Shown: positions 1-8,390, counted from the stretch's first letter. The stretch: 64,000 nucleotides of DNA from JAICYJ01 sp963737445 (GCA_963737445.1 CAVTSO010000009.1:598940-662939), one strand, 5' to 3'. Numbers and translations are program-made. The notes: a model not told the origin generated them from the sequence alone.

Positions 1-320
1 TGGTCGCGGATCGTCTCGGTGAACAGCTCCATCAGGTCGTCCACCTCCTGCGCCGGCCGCCCCCAGTTCTCCGTCGAGAAGGCGTACACCGCCAGGCTGC
101 GGACGCCCAGGCCGGGAGCCGCCTCGACCGTCCGGCGCAGCGCGCGGGTGCCGGCGCGGTGACCGGCGATCGGCGGCAGCCCGCGCTGGCGGGCCCAGCG
201 GCCGTTGCCGTCCATGATGATCGCCACCGACGTCGCGGAGTCGGGGAGCGACTGCTCGACTGACGCGACGCGCCGCAGCCGCAGCAAGCGGCGCAGGCGA
301 CCGACCGAGACGGCGGGCAT
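1..320 (-). CDS. uppS: Undecaprenyl diphosphate synthase, N-terminal part (cut by window edge)
   Basis: Cis-prenyltransferase that extends farnesyl-PP with isopentenyl-PP units to the C55 lipid carrier for peptidoglycan. About 106 residues are visible. They contain the family signature VAIIMDGNGRWA (substrate Asp and P-loop) and then VYAFSTENWGRP followed by EVDDLMELF, all in the order of E. coli UppS. The ATG at 318-320 gives a basic N-terminus of about 32 residues before the catalytic motif, longer than in E. coli. It lies downstream of frr in orientation, as in the common rpsB-tsf-pyrH-frr-uppS order, but a cupin and a plus-strand gene intervene. The C-terminal half lies outside the window. 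Confidence 0.93.
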   Translation of the reverse strand, partial: MPAVSVGRLRRLLRLRRVASVEQSLPDSATSVAIIMDGNGRWARQRGLPPIAGHRAGTRALRRTVEAAPGLGVRSLAVYAFSTENWGRPAQEVDDLMELFTETIRD

Positions 321-360
321 CCAGGTATTCAAGCGGATCGCCGGTCTGACCGGCGCCGGA

Positions 361-717
361 TCAGAACGGGCCGTGCGGCTTGTAGCCCCCGGGCGGGCAG
401 CCGACCGCGACGAACGAGAGGCCGTCCCCGCCGGCCATGGGACGGCGCACGGTGCCGGCATCAAAGCGAATGAAGCAGCCGGCCCGCACCGGCACCTGCT
501 CGCCGTCGACCAGCCAGTGGCCGTCTCCGGCGAACACGAACGCGACCTCCTCCTGGCCGGTCGAGGCCTCGTCGTGCTCGAGGCCGCCGGCGCCGGGCGG
601 CAGGTCGAAGCGGTTGATGCCGAACGCCTCGACTCCAAGGCCGCGGCGCACGAACCGCACCATGCCTCCCGGGCCGGCCGGGTCGATCTCGTCGCTGTGA
701 ATCACGCTGTAGGCCAA
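361..717 (-). CDS. Small cupin-domain protein
   Basis: Single cupin_2 beta-barrel of about 118 residues. Visible motifs are LPPGAGGLEHDEASTGQEEV (cupin motif 1, with His and Glu metal-ligand candidates), a glycine turn FAGDGHWLVDGE, and the second-motif-like GCFIRFDAGTVRRP. The function cannot be read from sequence; such proteins are sugar or small-molecule binding domains or dioxygenase-like enzymes. I chose the TTG at 717 because a GGAGG lies 5 bases upstream; an ATG at 759 would add 14 residues unlike the fold. It is divergent from the DDAH-like gene and sits 40 bp before uppS. Confidence 0.75.
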   Translation of the reverse strand: MAYSVIHSDEIDPAGPGGMVRFVRRGLGVEAFGINRFDLPPGAGGLEHDEASTGQEEVAFVFAGDGHWLVDGEQVPVRAGCFIRFDAGTVRRPMAGGDGLSFVAVGCPPGGYKPHGPF

Positions 718-766
718 CGTTCCCTCCGCGGTCGTCGTGTCGGGGCACAGTACTGCCATCCCGCGG

Positions 767-772
767 TAGGCT
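767..772 (+). promoter_or_regulatory. -10 element of a leaderless promoter (DDAH-like gene)
   Basis: TAGGCT followed by exactly 6 bases and then ATG at 779. This is the TAnnnT-N6/7-start arrangement seen before many genes of this window and implies transcription starting at the start codon. No Shine-Dalgarno sequence is present. Confidence 0.6.
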
Positions 773-778
773 CGGGCG

Positions 779-1774
779 ATGAGCGGCGGCTACCCCTTCG
801 GCTATCACCTGACGAAGCTGCGCGGCGACGACGGCACGCCGTTCGCCGACCCGGCCGAGCAGGAGCGCGTGTGGGGACGCGAGTGGGGCGCCGCGGACGA
901 GGTCGGCCGGCTGCGCATGGCGCTGGTGCGCAGCCCCCGCGGCGAGTTCGGCGCCGTGCGCGCCGACTGCTGGGACGAGGACTCCGGCGCGCTGGTCGAT
1001 CCGGACGGGCTCTGGTACTGGGAGGACCGGTCGCCGCCCGACATGGCGCTGGTGGACGGCCAGCACGCGGCGCTGGTGGCGGCGCTCGAGGCGGAGGGCG
1101 TCGAGGTGGTCGAGGTTGAGGGCGACCTGCCGGCGCACATCACGACGCCGATCTACACGCGCGACCCGCTGATCACGGTGCCCGGCGGGGCCGTCATCGG
1201 GCGGTTGCAGCCCTACAAGCGCCGGGGCGAGGAGGCGCTGGTGACGCGGACGCTGGCGGCGTTGGGAATGCCGATCCTCGCAACGATCCATGGTCGCGGG
1301 CTGATGGAAGGCGGCAGCTTCGTCAAGCTGACGCCGACGGTGGCCGCGTTCGGGACGTCGTTCCGCTGCAACGACGAGGCCGCCCAGCAGTTGGAGGCGG
1401 CGCTGCGGCCGCTCGGAATCGAGCTGATCGTGGTGCCCCTGTCGCCCTACTCGATCCACATCGACGGGCACCTCGGGATGATCGCGCCCGACCTGGCGCT
1501 GATCGACCCGCTGGGGCTGCCCTGGTGGTTCGTCGACCGGCTGCGAGCGCTCGGCATCGAGACCGTGCCATGCGTGCCGGGCGAGGAGTGGGCGATCAAC
1601 TCGCTGGCGCTGGCGCCGCGGCGGGTGCTGATGTGTGAGGGCTTCCCGCACACGATCGACCGGCTTGCGGCGCACGGCGTCGAGGTGGTGACGGTGCCCT
1701 ACGCGGAGATCCAGAAGGGCGGCGGCGGGGTGCACTGCTCCACGATGGAGCTGGTGCGGGAAGCGGCGGGCTGA
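779..1774 (+). CDS. Dimethylarginine dimethylaminohydrolase / amidinotransferase family protein
   Basis: Guanidine-group modifying pentein-fold enzyme of 331 residues, of the type that hydrolyses methylated arginine to citrulline or transfers amidino groups. Visible active-site elements in order are YTRDPLITV near residue 125 (substrate Asp), EGGSFV, HIDGHLGMI near residue 225 (catalytic His) and the C-terminal GGGVHCSTMEL with the nucleophilic Cys. All catalytic elements are present, so it should be active; whether the substrate is dimethylarginine, arginine or another guanidine is open. It is a solitary plus-strand gene between minus-strand operons, preceded by a leaderless-type promoter. 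Confidence 0.8.
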   Translation: MSGGYPFGYHLTKLRGDDGTPFADPAEQERVWGREWGAADEVGRLRMALVRSPRGEFGAVRADCWDEDSGALVDPDGLWYWEDRSPPDMALVDGQHAALVAALEAEGVEVVEVEGDLPAHITTPIYTRDPLITVPGGAVIGRLQPYKRRGEEALVTRTLAALGMPILATIHGRGLMEGGSFVKLTPTVAAFGTSFRCNDEAAQQLEAALRPLGIELIVVPLSPYSIHIDGHLGMIAPDLALIDPLGLPWWFVDRLRALGIETVPCVPGEEWAINSLALAPRRVLMCEGFPHTIDRLAAHGVEVVTVPYAEIQKGGGGVHCSTMELVREAAG

Positions 1775-1800
1775 GCCAGGGTCTGGCAGGCGAACCTACC

Positions 1801-2358
1801 TCAGACCTCCATGATCTCGGCCTCTTTGGCCTTCAGCGCGGCGTCGATCGCCGCCACGTGCTCGTCGGTCACCTTCTGCAGCCGCTCCTCGGCGCGGTGA
1901 ACGTCGTCCGCCCCCGTCTCGCCGTTCTTCTCGGCCTCCTTGAGGTGATGCTGGGCGTCGCGGCGCACGTTGCGCGCGGCCACTCGGCCTTCCTCCGCCA
2001 GGTGCCGCACCTGCTTGACCAGCTCCTTGCGGCGCTCCTCGGTCAGCTGCGGGATCGGCAGGCGGATCAGCTGGCCGTCGTTGTTCGGCGTCAGCCCCAG
2101 ATCCGACTCCATGATCGCCTTCTCGATGTCCCTCATCACGCCCTTGTCGAACGGCGTGATCGTCAGCAGCCGCGGCTCCGGCACGCTGATTGTGGCCAGC
2201 TGGTTGATCGGCATCTTCGTCCCGTAGGCGCTGACGTTGATGCGCTCCAGCAGCGCGGCGGACGCGCGGCCGGTGCGGATGGTAGTGAACTCGTGACGGG
2301 TCGCCTCGACGGACTTGTCCATCCGCCGAGCCGCATCCTTCAGCACGTCGTCGATCAT
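1801..2358 (-). CDS. frr: Ribosome recycling factor
   Basis: Splits post-termination ribosomes together with EF-G. The 185-residue length is normal for the family. Conserved segments include the N-terminal long helix and IRTGRASAALLERI, YGTKMPINQLATISVPEPR in domain II, and RRDAQHHLKEAEKNG near the C-terminus. Its ATG overlaps the pyrH stop codon (ATGA), so translation is probably coupled to that gene. It is the last member of the rpsB-tsf-pyrH-frr run. Confidence 0.97.
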   Translation of the reverse strand: MIDDVLKDAARRMDKSVEATRHEFTTIRTGRASAALLERINVSAYGTKMPINQLATISVPEPRLLTITPFDKGVMRDIEKAIMESDLGLTPNNDGQLIRLPIPQLTEERRKELVKQVRHLAEEGRVAARNVRRDAQHHLKEAEKNGETGADDVHRAEERLQKVTDEHVAAIDAALKAKEAEIMEV

Positions 2359-3107
2359 GGTGTGACCTGCACCGGGAGACCTCCAGGGACGCTCGAGATG
2401 ATGGTTCCGAGCCGCTCGCCGCGCGCAATCCGGGCGATGTTGTGCTCGTCGTCGAGATTAAACACGTACAGCGGCAGCGCGTTGTCCATGCAGAGCGACA
2501 GGGCGGTCGTGTCCATCACCTTCAGCCCTCGCTCGATCGCCTCGATGTGGGTGATCTGCGGGATCAGCCGCGCCTTCGGGTTGGTGCGGGGATCGTCGTC
2601 CAGCACGCCGTCCACGCCGTTCTTGCCCATCAGGATCGCCTGTGCGCCGATCTCCAGCGCCCGCAGCGCGGCCGCCGTGTCCGTGGTGAAGAATGGGTTG
2701 CCGGTGCCGGCCGCGAAGATCACCACGCGCCCCTTCTCGAGGTGGCGGATGGCGCGGCGGCGGATGTAGGGCTCGGCCACCTCCGACACGTCGATCGCCG
2801 ACATCACCCGCGTGAACACGCCCAGCTGCTCGAGCGCGTCCTGCACGGTGAGGGCGTTCAGCACCGTGGCCAGCATGCCCGCGTAGTCGGCGGTGGCCCG
2901 GTCCATACCGCGCGCCGCCTCCTGGGTGCCGCGCAGGATGTTGCCGCCGCCGACCACGATCGCCATCTCGACGCCGGTCTCGACCACCTCGCCCACGGCC
3001 CGCGCGACGGCCGCGATCCGCTCCGGCGCCTGCCCGTATTCGCGGTCGCCCATCAGGGCCTCCCCGGACAGCTTCAGGAGCACCCGCTCAAAGGCCGGCT
3101 CGCTCAC
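2355..3107 (-). CDS. pyrH: Uridylate kinase
   Basis: Hexameric bacterial UMP kinase of the amino-acid kinase fold, making UDP for nucleotide and cell-wall synthesis. It has 250 residues. KLSGEAL at the N-terminus, the VVGGGNILRG phosphate loop, GTGNPFFTTDTAAALRA and a DGVLDDDP segment match the family. I start it at the GTG at 3107, which overlaps the tsf stop (GTGA); the open frame extends 53 residues further upstream, but that stretch lies inside tsf and has no family similarity. It ends in an ATGA overlap with frr. Confidence 0.97.
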   Translation of the reverse strand: MSEPAFERVLLKLSGEALMGDREYGQAPERIAAVARAVGEVVETGVEMAIVVGGGNILRGTQEAARGMDRATADYAGMLATVLNALTVQDALEQLGVFTRVMSAIDVSEVAEPYIRRRAIRHLEKGRVVIFAAGTGNPFFTTDTAAALRALEIGAQAILMGKNGVDGVLDDDPRTNPKARLIPQITHIEAIERGLKVMDTTALSLCMDNALPLYVFNLDDEHNIARIARGERLGTIISSVPGGLPVQVTP

Positions 3108-3724
3108 TCCTCGCCCACCTCGAAGCGCGCAAAGCGCTTGATCTCGATGTTTTCGCCGATGGTGCCGGACAGCTCGGCCCGCAGCGTCTCGATCGTCTTG
3201 CCGTCGTGCTCGGGCTTGATCGACGGCTGCTTCAGCAGCACCGTGTCGACCAGCGACTTGTTCCACATGCCCTCGGCGATCTTGTCCAGCATGTTCTCGG
3301 GCTTGCCCTCGTTCGAGGCCTTGCTCCGGAAGGTGTCGATCTCGGCCGACCGGAACGCGTCGGGGATCTCGTCCTCGGACACGAACTGCAGCGAACGTCC
3401 GGCCGCGATCTGCAGTGCCACGTCGCGGGCGAACGCCTTGAACGTGTCGTTGCGGGCGACGAAGTCGGTCTCACAACCGACCTCAACCATCGCGCCGATG
3501 GTGCCGGTGGCGTGGACGTAGCTTTCGACCACGCCGGCGCCGGTGCCGCGGCCGGCGCGCTTGCCGGCGGCCGCCAGGCCCTTCTCGCGCAGCCACTTCT
3601 TGGCCGCGTCCATGTCGCCTGCGGCCTCCTCAAGGGCGCGCTTGCAGTCCATCATCCCCGCCTGGGTCTGCTCGCGGAGCTCCTTCACCTCGGCCGCTGA
3701 CGGCCTGTATGCCACGTCGCTCAC
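3104..3724 (-). CDS. tsf: Elongation factor Ts
   Basis: Nucleotide exchange factor for EF-Tu. The 206 residues make this the short form without the long C-terminal subdomain of E. coli EF-Ts. The UBA-like N-terminus (VKELREQTQAGMMDCKRAL) and the core TDFVARN motif, which contacts EF-Tu, are present. It begins with GTG overlapping the rpsB stop and ends with GTGA into pyrH, so it is tightly coupled on both sides. Confidence 0.97.
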   Translation of the reverse strand: MSDVAYRPSAAEVKELREQTQAGMMDCKRALEEAAGDMDAAKKWLREKGLAAAGKRAGRGTGAGVVESYVHATGTIGAMVEVGCETDFVARNDTFKAFARDVALQIAAGRSLQFVSEDEIPDAFRSAEIDTFRSKASNEGKPENMLDKIAEGMWNKSLVDTVLLKQPSIKPEHDGKTIETLRAELSGTIGENIEIKRFARFEVGEE

Positions 3725-4608
3725 GATGCATCCTCGCTGCTCGTCGTCTCCTGCTCGGCCGCGACCGCGACCGGCCCCTCCTCGGCGGCGGGCCGGCCCT
3801 CCGTGGCGGTCGCCGCAGCCTCGGCCTCAGCCGCGGCCGCCGCGGCTGCCTCGGCCTCCGCCGCAGCCGCCTCCTCGGCCGCGCGACGTGCCGCCTCGGC
3901 CTCCATCTCCGCGGCCCGCACCTTCAGCTGACCCTCTGCGACCGCGTCGGCCAGCACCCGCACGATCAGGCCGGTGGAGCGGATCGCATCGTCGTTTCCG
4001 GGGATGATGAAGTCGGCGTCGTCGGGGTCGCAGTTGGTGTCGACCAGGCCGATCACCGTGATGCCCAGCCGGCGCGCCTCGCGCACGGCCAGGGCCTCCT
4101 TCTTCATGTCGATCACGACCACCGCGTCGGGCAGCTTGCGCGTGTCGGCCAGGCCGCCGAGGTTGGTCTCGAGCTTGTCGAGCTCGGCGATGGTGCTCTG
4201 CCGCTCCTTCGAGGGCAGCAGCTCGAGCTGGCCCTCGGCCTTCTGCCGGCGCAGCTCGTGCAGCGCGGCGATGCGATCCTGGATGGTGCGGTAGTTCGTG
4301 AGCAAGCCGCCCAGCCAACGGTGGTTGACGTAGGGCTGCCCGACCCGTCGGGCCTGCTCCTCGACCGCGTCCTGGGCCTGCTTCTTGGTGCCCACGAACA
4401 GCACCGTGCCGTTGCGCTCGGCGATGTTGCGGACGTAGTCGTAGGCGTCCTGCAGCATCACGATCGACTGCTGCAGATCGATGATGTAGATGCCGCCGCG
4501 CTCGCCGAAGATGAAGCGGCGCATCTTCGGGTTCCAGCGCCGTGTCTGATGGCCGAAGTGGACGCCGGCCTCCAGCAGCTCTCGCATGGTGACTGCGGTT
4601 GTGGGCAC
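3721..4608 (-). CDS. rpsB: 30S ribosomal protein S2 with Ala/Glu-rich tail
   Basis: Small-subunit protein that helps bind S1 and mRNA. The core (MRELLEAGVHFGHQTRRWNP, FGERGGIYIIDLQQ, RWLGGLLTN) matches S2. The GTG at 4608 is chosen over the upstream ATG because AAGGAGG lies 7 bases before it, giving 295 residues. After the core, about 65 residues consist almost wholly of Ala, Glu, Thr and Arg, a low-complexity helical tail absent from E. coli S2. First gene of the rpsB-tsf-pyrH-frr operon. Confidence 0.96.
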   Translation of the reverse strand: MPTTAVTMRELLEAGVHFGHQTRRWNPKMRRFIFGERGGIYIIDLQQSIVMLQDAYDYVRNIAERNGTVLFVGTKKQAQDAVEEQARRVGQPYVNHRWLGGLLTNYRTIQDRIAALHELRRQKAEGQLELLPSKERQSTIAELDKLETNLGGLADTRKLPDAVVVIDMKKEALAVREARRLGITVIGLVDTNCDPDDADFIIPGNDDAIRSTGLIVRVLADAVAEGQLKVRAAEMEAEAARRAAEEAAAAEAEAAAAAAAEAEAAATATEGRPAAEEGPVAVAAEQETTSSEDAS

Positions 4609-4748
4609 GCAATCGCCTCCTTGAAACATGGTTGTTGGGTATGTAGGCGGCGGAGACGACCGGAGCCTCGCAGCTGCGCAGAGGCACCACCGGGCGACTG
4701 ATGCCCGCCGGGGAGAGGGTTGACGAACGGAAACGCCGGACGATTCTA
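4609..4748 (-). promoter_or_regulatory. rpsB promoter and leader
   Basis: A TAGAAT -10 hexamer (minus strand, 4743-4748) overlaps the rluD stop codon and would give a leader of roughly 125 nt before the rpsB start, ending in a strong AAGGAGG. This contrasts with the leaderless promoters elsewhere in the window. A short GCGGAA/TTCCGC hairpin at 4749-4766 in the last rluD codons could limit readthrough. No clear -35 was found. Confidence 0.45.
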
Positions 4749-5663
4749 GCGGAAACCCGGTTCCGCCCGGACCGCGCCGCCCCGCGCCAGCTTCAGCGCA
4801 GCCGCCAGGTCAGGCGGCAGCGGCGAGCGGACATCGATCTGCTCACCGCTCCAGGGATGCGGGAACCGCAGCCGCGCGGCGTGCAGGAACTGGCGATCGA
4901 GGCCGAGCTCAAGCCCGTGCCCGTAGACGCGGTCGCCCACCACCGGGCAGCCGATCGCCGCCAGGTGCACGCGGATCTGGTGGGTGCGCCCGGTCTCGAG
5001 CTCTACGTCCAGCAGCGTGCGGCCCGGGCACAGCTCGGCGATCGTGAAGTGGGTGACGGCCGGCTTGGCCACGTCCGAGTCGAGCGAGACGCGGGTCGGG
5101 TCACGCCGGTCGCGGCCGATCGGGGCCTCGATGGTGCCACGGCGCGACGCCGGGCGGCCGCGCACCAGCGCCGAGTAGCTGCGGTGGATGCGTCGCCGTC
5201 GCAGGAGCGACTGCAGCCGTGCCAGGGTGCGGTCGTCGCGAGCCACCACCAGCAGGCCGGACGTGTCGCGATCGAGCCGGTGGACGATCCCCGGCCGCGG
5301 GCCCTCGCCGCCGATCTCGTGCAGCAGGCCGTGTACCAGGGTCGGCCCGCCGTAGCCCGGCACCGGGTGTACGAGCAGCCCGGCCGGCTTGTCGACCACC
5401 AGCAGGTGGTCGTCGCGGTAGAGCACGGGGATGTCCATCTCCTGGGGCACCAGCTCCGACATGACCGGCTCGACCGCCGGGAAGGAGACCGTCTGGCCGG
5501 CCGCCAGCCTGTGCGACTTGGGCCGAGGCCGGCCGTCCACCGTGACCGCGCCGGTCTCGATCAGGCGCTCGGCGGCCGCTCGCGATCCGACCTCCTCCAG
5601 CGAGGCCAGGAACCGGTCGAGACGGCCGCCGGCGGCGTCGTCCGGCACCGTCAGCGAGTGCAT
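4746..5663 (-). CDS. rluD: RluD-type 23S rRNA pseudouridine synthase
   Basis: Large-subunit rRNA pseudouridine synthase of the RluA/RluD family, 305 residues. An N-terminal S4 RNA-binding domain (GGRLDRFLASL, ERLIETGAVTVDG) precedes the catalytic domain. HRLDRDTSGLLVVARD carries the catalytic Asp, and ETGRTHQIRVHLAAIG is the second family motif. Its ATG overlaps the lspA stop by one base (TGATG), the usual lspA-rluD coupling. The exact target uridines cannot be read from sequence. Confidence 0.93.
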   Translation of the reverse strand: MHSLTVPDDAAGGRLDRFLASLEEVGSRAAAERLIETGAVTVDGRPRPKSHRLAAGQTVSFPAVEPVMSELVPQEMDIPVLYRDDHLLVVDKPAGLLVHPVPGYGGPTLVHGLLHEIGGEGPRPGIVHRLDRDTSGLLVVARDDRTLARLQSLLRRRRIHRSYSALVRGRPASRRGTIEAPIGRDRRDPTRVSLDSDVAKPAVTHFTIAELCPGRTLLDVELETGRTHQIRVHLAAIGCPVVGDRVYGHGLELGLDRQFLHAARLRFPHPWSGEQIDVRSPLPPDLAAALKLARGGAVRAEPGFR

Positions 5664-6196
5664 CAGACCAGCTCGCCGGGCGGGCCGCCGGGTTCCGCGG
5701 AGGCGCCGTGGTCGAGCCGGCCCAGCCCCACGAGCAGCAGTACCACGCCCACCACGATGAAGCAGTCGGCCAGGTTGAACGTGGGCCAGTGCGAGACGTG
5801 GATGAAGTCGGTCACATAGCCGTTGGTGATGCGGTCGAACAGGTTCGAGACGCTGCCGCCGATCAGGAAGCCGAGCGCCACCGGGAACAGCACGTGGCGC
5901 GAGCCCGACTTCGCGAAGTGGGCCAGCATCCAGACCACCGCCAGCGCCGTCAGCAGGGACACGACCTCCAGGCGGCCGGGGAAGATGCCGAACGCGATGC
6001 CGGTGTTGCGCAGGTGCGTGATCTCCAGGAAGGGCAGCACCCGGTGGCCGTCACCGAGCGCGATCCGGTCGACGATCAGGTGCTTCGTGACCTGGTCCGC
6101 GACCACGACGGCGGCGGCCACGGCCAGCAGGCCCGCCCACTGCAACGAGCCCGCGGAGCGCGGCGTCGGCTCCAGCGGGGGGAGTTGCTCGATCAG
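5663..6196 (-). CDS. lspA: Prolipoprotein signal peptidase
   Basis: Membrane aspartyl protease that removes lipoprotein signal peptides. Four hydrophobic segments are visible, and the catalytic blocks NTGIAFG, GSVSNLFDRI, YVTDFIHV and FNLADCFIVVG are present with both Asp residues. The start is unclear: the only ATG (6292) lies deep in the preceding gene. A CTG at 6196 overlaps the dksA/traR stop (CTGA), matching two other CTGA junctions in this window and giving 177 residues; a TTG at 6145 would give 160 residues but has no ribosome-binding site. The CTG is my preference. Confidence 0.9.
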   Translation of the reverse strand: MIEQLPPLEPTPRSAGSLQWAGLLAVAAAVVVADQVTKHLIVDRIALGDGHRVLPFLEITHLRNTGIAFGIFPGRLEVVSLLTALAVVWMLAHFAKSGSRHVLFPVALGFLIGGSVSNLFDRITNGYVTDFIHVSHWPTFNLADCFIVVGVVLLLVGLGRLDHGASAEPGGPPGELV

Positions 6197-6555
6197 CCTC
6201 GTTCCTCGAGCCGTTTGCACTCGATGCACTTGGTCGCGTATGGCAGCGCCTCCAGCCGCTCCTCCGAGATCGGCTCGGCGCAGCGCTCGCACTTGCCGTA
6301 GGAGCCGGCGTCGATCCTGTCGAGGGCGGCGTCGATGCAGGCCAGCAGGTGCTCGGCATTGTCCTCGAGCGACTGCTCGATCTCGCGGTCGACGGTCTCG
6401 CTGGCGCTGTCGGCCATGTGCGAGTCGTTGCCGTCCTCGTCGGTCTGGTCCTCGAGCGAGTGCGACAGGTCGTCCTGGAGGGCCTGCATCTCCGAGGTCA
6501 CGCGAAGGCGCTCCGCCATCAGCCGGTCACGAGCGGAATCCATGTCGACGGTCAC
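6193..6555 (-). CDS. DksA/TraR-type zinc-finger protein
   Basis: Small protein of 120 residues with an N-terminal acidic coiled coil and a C-terminal four-Cys zinc finger (YGKCERCAEPI ... YATKCIECKRLEE). In proteobacteria such proteins bind the RNA polymerase secondary channel; many actinobacterial relatives sit next to lspA and their role is unclear. The GTG at 6555 is preferred because GGAGG lies 7 bases upstream. The long Asp/Glu stretch around residues 30-55 is notable. Confidence 0.85.
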   Translation of the reverse strand: MTVDMDSARDRLMAERLRVTSEMQALQDDLSHSLEDQTDEDGNDSHMADSASETVDREIEQSLEDNAEHLLACIDAALDRIDAGSYGKCERCAEPISEERLEALPYATKCIECKRLEERG

Positions 6556-6742
6556 GCCCCCACCTCCCCGCACGCCTTCCGCCCGTCAGCGTAGCGCCCG
6601 GCGGTCGCCGAGCGGCGGGCGCCGGATGAGACGCGGAGCGAGAATCGAGTTCGGATGACGGTCACGACGGGGCTGGCGAGAGATGCTCAAACCAGCGCCT
6701 AGTATAGCCAGGGCGGCCCTTCCCGAAGACCGCGCGAGCGGC
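6556..6742 (-). promoter_or_regulatory. Intergenic region with promoter for the dksA-lspA-rluD run
   Basis: This 187-bp gap holds a good -10 hexamer TATACT on the minus strand (6701-6706), giving a leader of about 140 nt, and a possible second -10 TACGCT closer to the gene (about 6590). The leader includes a GC-rich stretch that can fold (CCGGCGCCCGCCG...CGGCGACCGCCGG). No coding capacity was seen. Confidence 0.4.
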
Positions 6743-7228
6743 CTATCCGGCCACGGTCAGCTCGCCGGCGGGCTCCGCGATCATCTCCTCGTGGTCGCGC
6801 ACCGTCTGCAGGGTGGTGCCCAGCAGCGTTCGCAGCCGCGTGCGGAACTGCCGCTCGTCGGCGCGCAGACGCTCGACCTCGCGCCGCACCTGCTCGCGCT
6901 CGGCGTAGGTCTTGTGGATGATCTCGCGGGCCCGTGCCTCGGCTTCGCGGACGATCAGCTCGGCGTCACGGCCCGCGGACGCGCGCAGCTCGTCGGCCGT
7001 GCGCTGGGCCGTCACGAGCGCGTCGCGCATCGCGTGCTCGGTGTCGCGGAGCTCGCCCAGCGAGGTCTCCAGTTCGTGCACCCGGTCCTCGAGGTCGGCA
7101 CGGTCGCGCCACACCGTCTCGAACGCGGAGGTGGCGTGGGTCATGATCTCGTCGACTTCGGAGACGCGGTAGCCGATGAACGTCCGCTTGGGACGCTGGT
7201 GCCTGAGTTCTGCGGGTGAGAGAGACAT
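6743..7228 (-). CDS. DivIVA-domain coiled-coil protein
   Basis: Polar or septal scaffold family in Gram-positive bacteria. The 161 residues begin with PKRTFIGYRVSEVDEIM, the DivIVA N-terminal membrane-binding domain pattern, followed by a long heptad-rich coiled coil (DLEDRVHELETSLGELRDTE onward) with many Arg and Glu. The ATG at 7228 is used; the open frame further upstream lies mostly inside yggT. It follows yggT, as in the division-cluster flank of many Gram-positives. It is shorter than Wag31, so it may be a DivIVA-like accessory protein. Confidence 0.8.
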   Translation of the reverse strand: MSLSPAELRHQRPKRTFIGYRVSEVDEIMTHATSAFETVWRDRADLEDRVHELETSLGELRDTEHAMRDALVTAQRTADELRASAGRDAELIVREAEARAREIIHKTYAEREQVRREVERLRADERQFRTRLRTLLGTTLQTVRDHEEMIAEPAGELTVAG

Positions 7229-7263
7229 GCCGTCCGGTTTCGACGACCGCGCCCCCAGTCCTG

Positions 7264-7539
7264 CTACTCCAGGTTGGTCAGGATGTTCGCGAGGATCTGG
7301 TAGACCAGCCCCAGCACGATCAGCGCCACGATCGGCGACAGGTCGAACGCGCCGATCGGCGGGATCATGCGGCGGAACAGCCCCAGGTAGGGATCGACCG
7401 TGTCGTGCAGGAACGTCCGCACGCGCCCGATCCACACGTTGTAGGGCAGCTGCACCCACGACATGATGATGTAGAGCAGGATCAGGATCGTGTACACGTA
7501 GTACAGAGCCGTCAGGAAGCTGACGAGGGTGGAGATCAC
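7264..7539 (-). CDS. YggT family membrane protein
   Basis: Small integral membrane protein, 91 residues, with two hydrophobic segments (LTALYYVYTILILLYIIMSW and a C-terminal IVALIVLGLVYQILANIL). The conserved middle (VRTFLHDTVDPYLGLFRRMIPPIG) is the YggT signature. In other bacteria it is linked to osmotic tolerance or septum assembly; its place between proC and the divIVA-like gene is the widely conserved order. It begins with GTG. Confidence 0.9.
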   Translation of the reverse strand: MISTLVSFLTALYYVYTILILLYIIMSWVQLPYNVWIGRVRTFLHDTVDPYLGLFRRMIPPIGAFDLSPIVALIVLGLVYQILANILTNLE

Positions 7540-7545
7540 GGCCGG

Positions 7546-8358
7546 CTAGCCTAGCTCGCCGGCCCGGCGCATGGCCGCCACGACCCCGTCGATGATGGCG
7601 CCGCGGACGCCCTGGCGCTCCATCTCGGCCAGGCCGGCAGCCGCGGTGCCGCCGGGCGAGGTAACCATCCGCCTCAGCGCGCTGGCCGGCATGTCCTCCT
7701 CGCGCATCAGGCCGGCGGTGCCGGTGACCGTGGTCAGGATCAGGGCGCGGGCGTCGGCGTAGCTGAGCCCGCTGACGATGCCGGCGTCCTCGAACGCCTC
7801 GATGATCAGCGCCAGGAAGGCGGGGCCGGAGCCGGACAGGGCTGTGGCTGCGTCGAAAGCGCGCTCCTCCAGCCGCACCACCTCGCCCAGCAGCGCGAAC
7901 GCCTCCAGCACCTGCTGCTCGGCGGCGGTGTCGATGAACCGTCCGGCCGAGTAGGCGAGCGTGCCCATGCCGACCTGCACGCCCACGTTGGGCATGAAGC
8001 GGAAGACGGGTGCGTCCACGTCGAGGATCGTCTCCAGCGTGGACGTGGGCACCCCGGCTGCCACCGACGCGATCGCCTTGGTGGGCGTGATCAGCTCGCT
8101 CACCTCACGCAGCACCCGCTCGACGTCGACCGGCTTCACGCACAGCACCACCAGGTCGGCCTCGGACGCCACCTCGGCGTTGTGCTCGAGGTGCCGCACG
8201 CCGTGGTGCTCGGCCAGCGCGGCGGCGCGGCCGGAGCCGCGGTCGGTGACCAGGATCCGCCCGGCCATGTCCGGGTCGGCCCGCACCCAGCCGCGCACCA
8301 TGGCGGATGCCATGTTGCCTGCGCCGAGCAGGCCGAGGGTGAACGAGGAGGAGGCCAC
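7546..8358 (-). CDS. proC: Pyrroline-5-carboxylate reductase
   Basis: Last step of proline synthesis, NAD(P)H-dependent. The 270 residues show the Rossmann motif GLLGAGNMASAMVRGW, the cofactor loop VTDRGSGRAAAL, LVVLCVKP, and the C-terminal dimerisation helices with ALSGSGPAFLALIIEAFEDAG and VTSPGGTAAAGL. The GTG at 8358 is the sensible start; upstream the open frame continues antisense through the divergent kinase gene and is spurious. A TACGCT about 10 bases before the start suggests a near-leaderless promoter divergent from the kinase. Confidence 0.95.
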   Translation of the reverse strand: MASSSFTLGLLGAGNMASAMVRGWVRADPDMAGRILVTDRGSGRAAALAEHHGVRHLEHNAEVASEADLVVLCVKPVDVERVLREVSELITPTKAIASVAAGVPTSTLETILDVDAPVFRFMPNVGVQVGMGTLAYSAGRFIDTAAEQQVLEAFALLGEVVRLEERAFDAATALSGSGPAFLALIIEAFEDAGIVSGLSYADARALILTTVTGTAGLMREEDMPASALRRMVTSPGGTAAAGLAEMERQGVRGAIIDGVVAAMRRAGELG

Positions 8359-8390
8359 GAGGCCCAAGAGCGTACCGGAACACCGTCCCG

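Noticed and set aside
4609..4745. A structured S2-binding autoregulatory leader before rpsB
   Set aside because: The leader exists, but I could not find a convincing match to a known S2-leader structure by eye.
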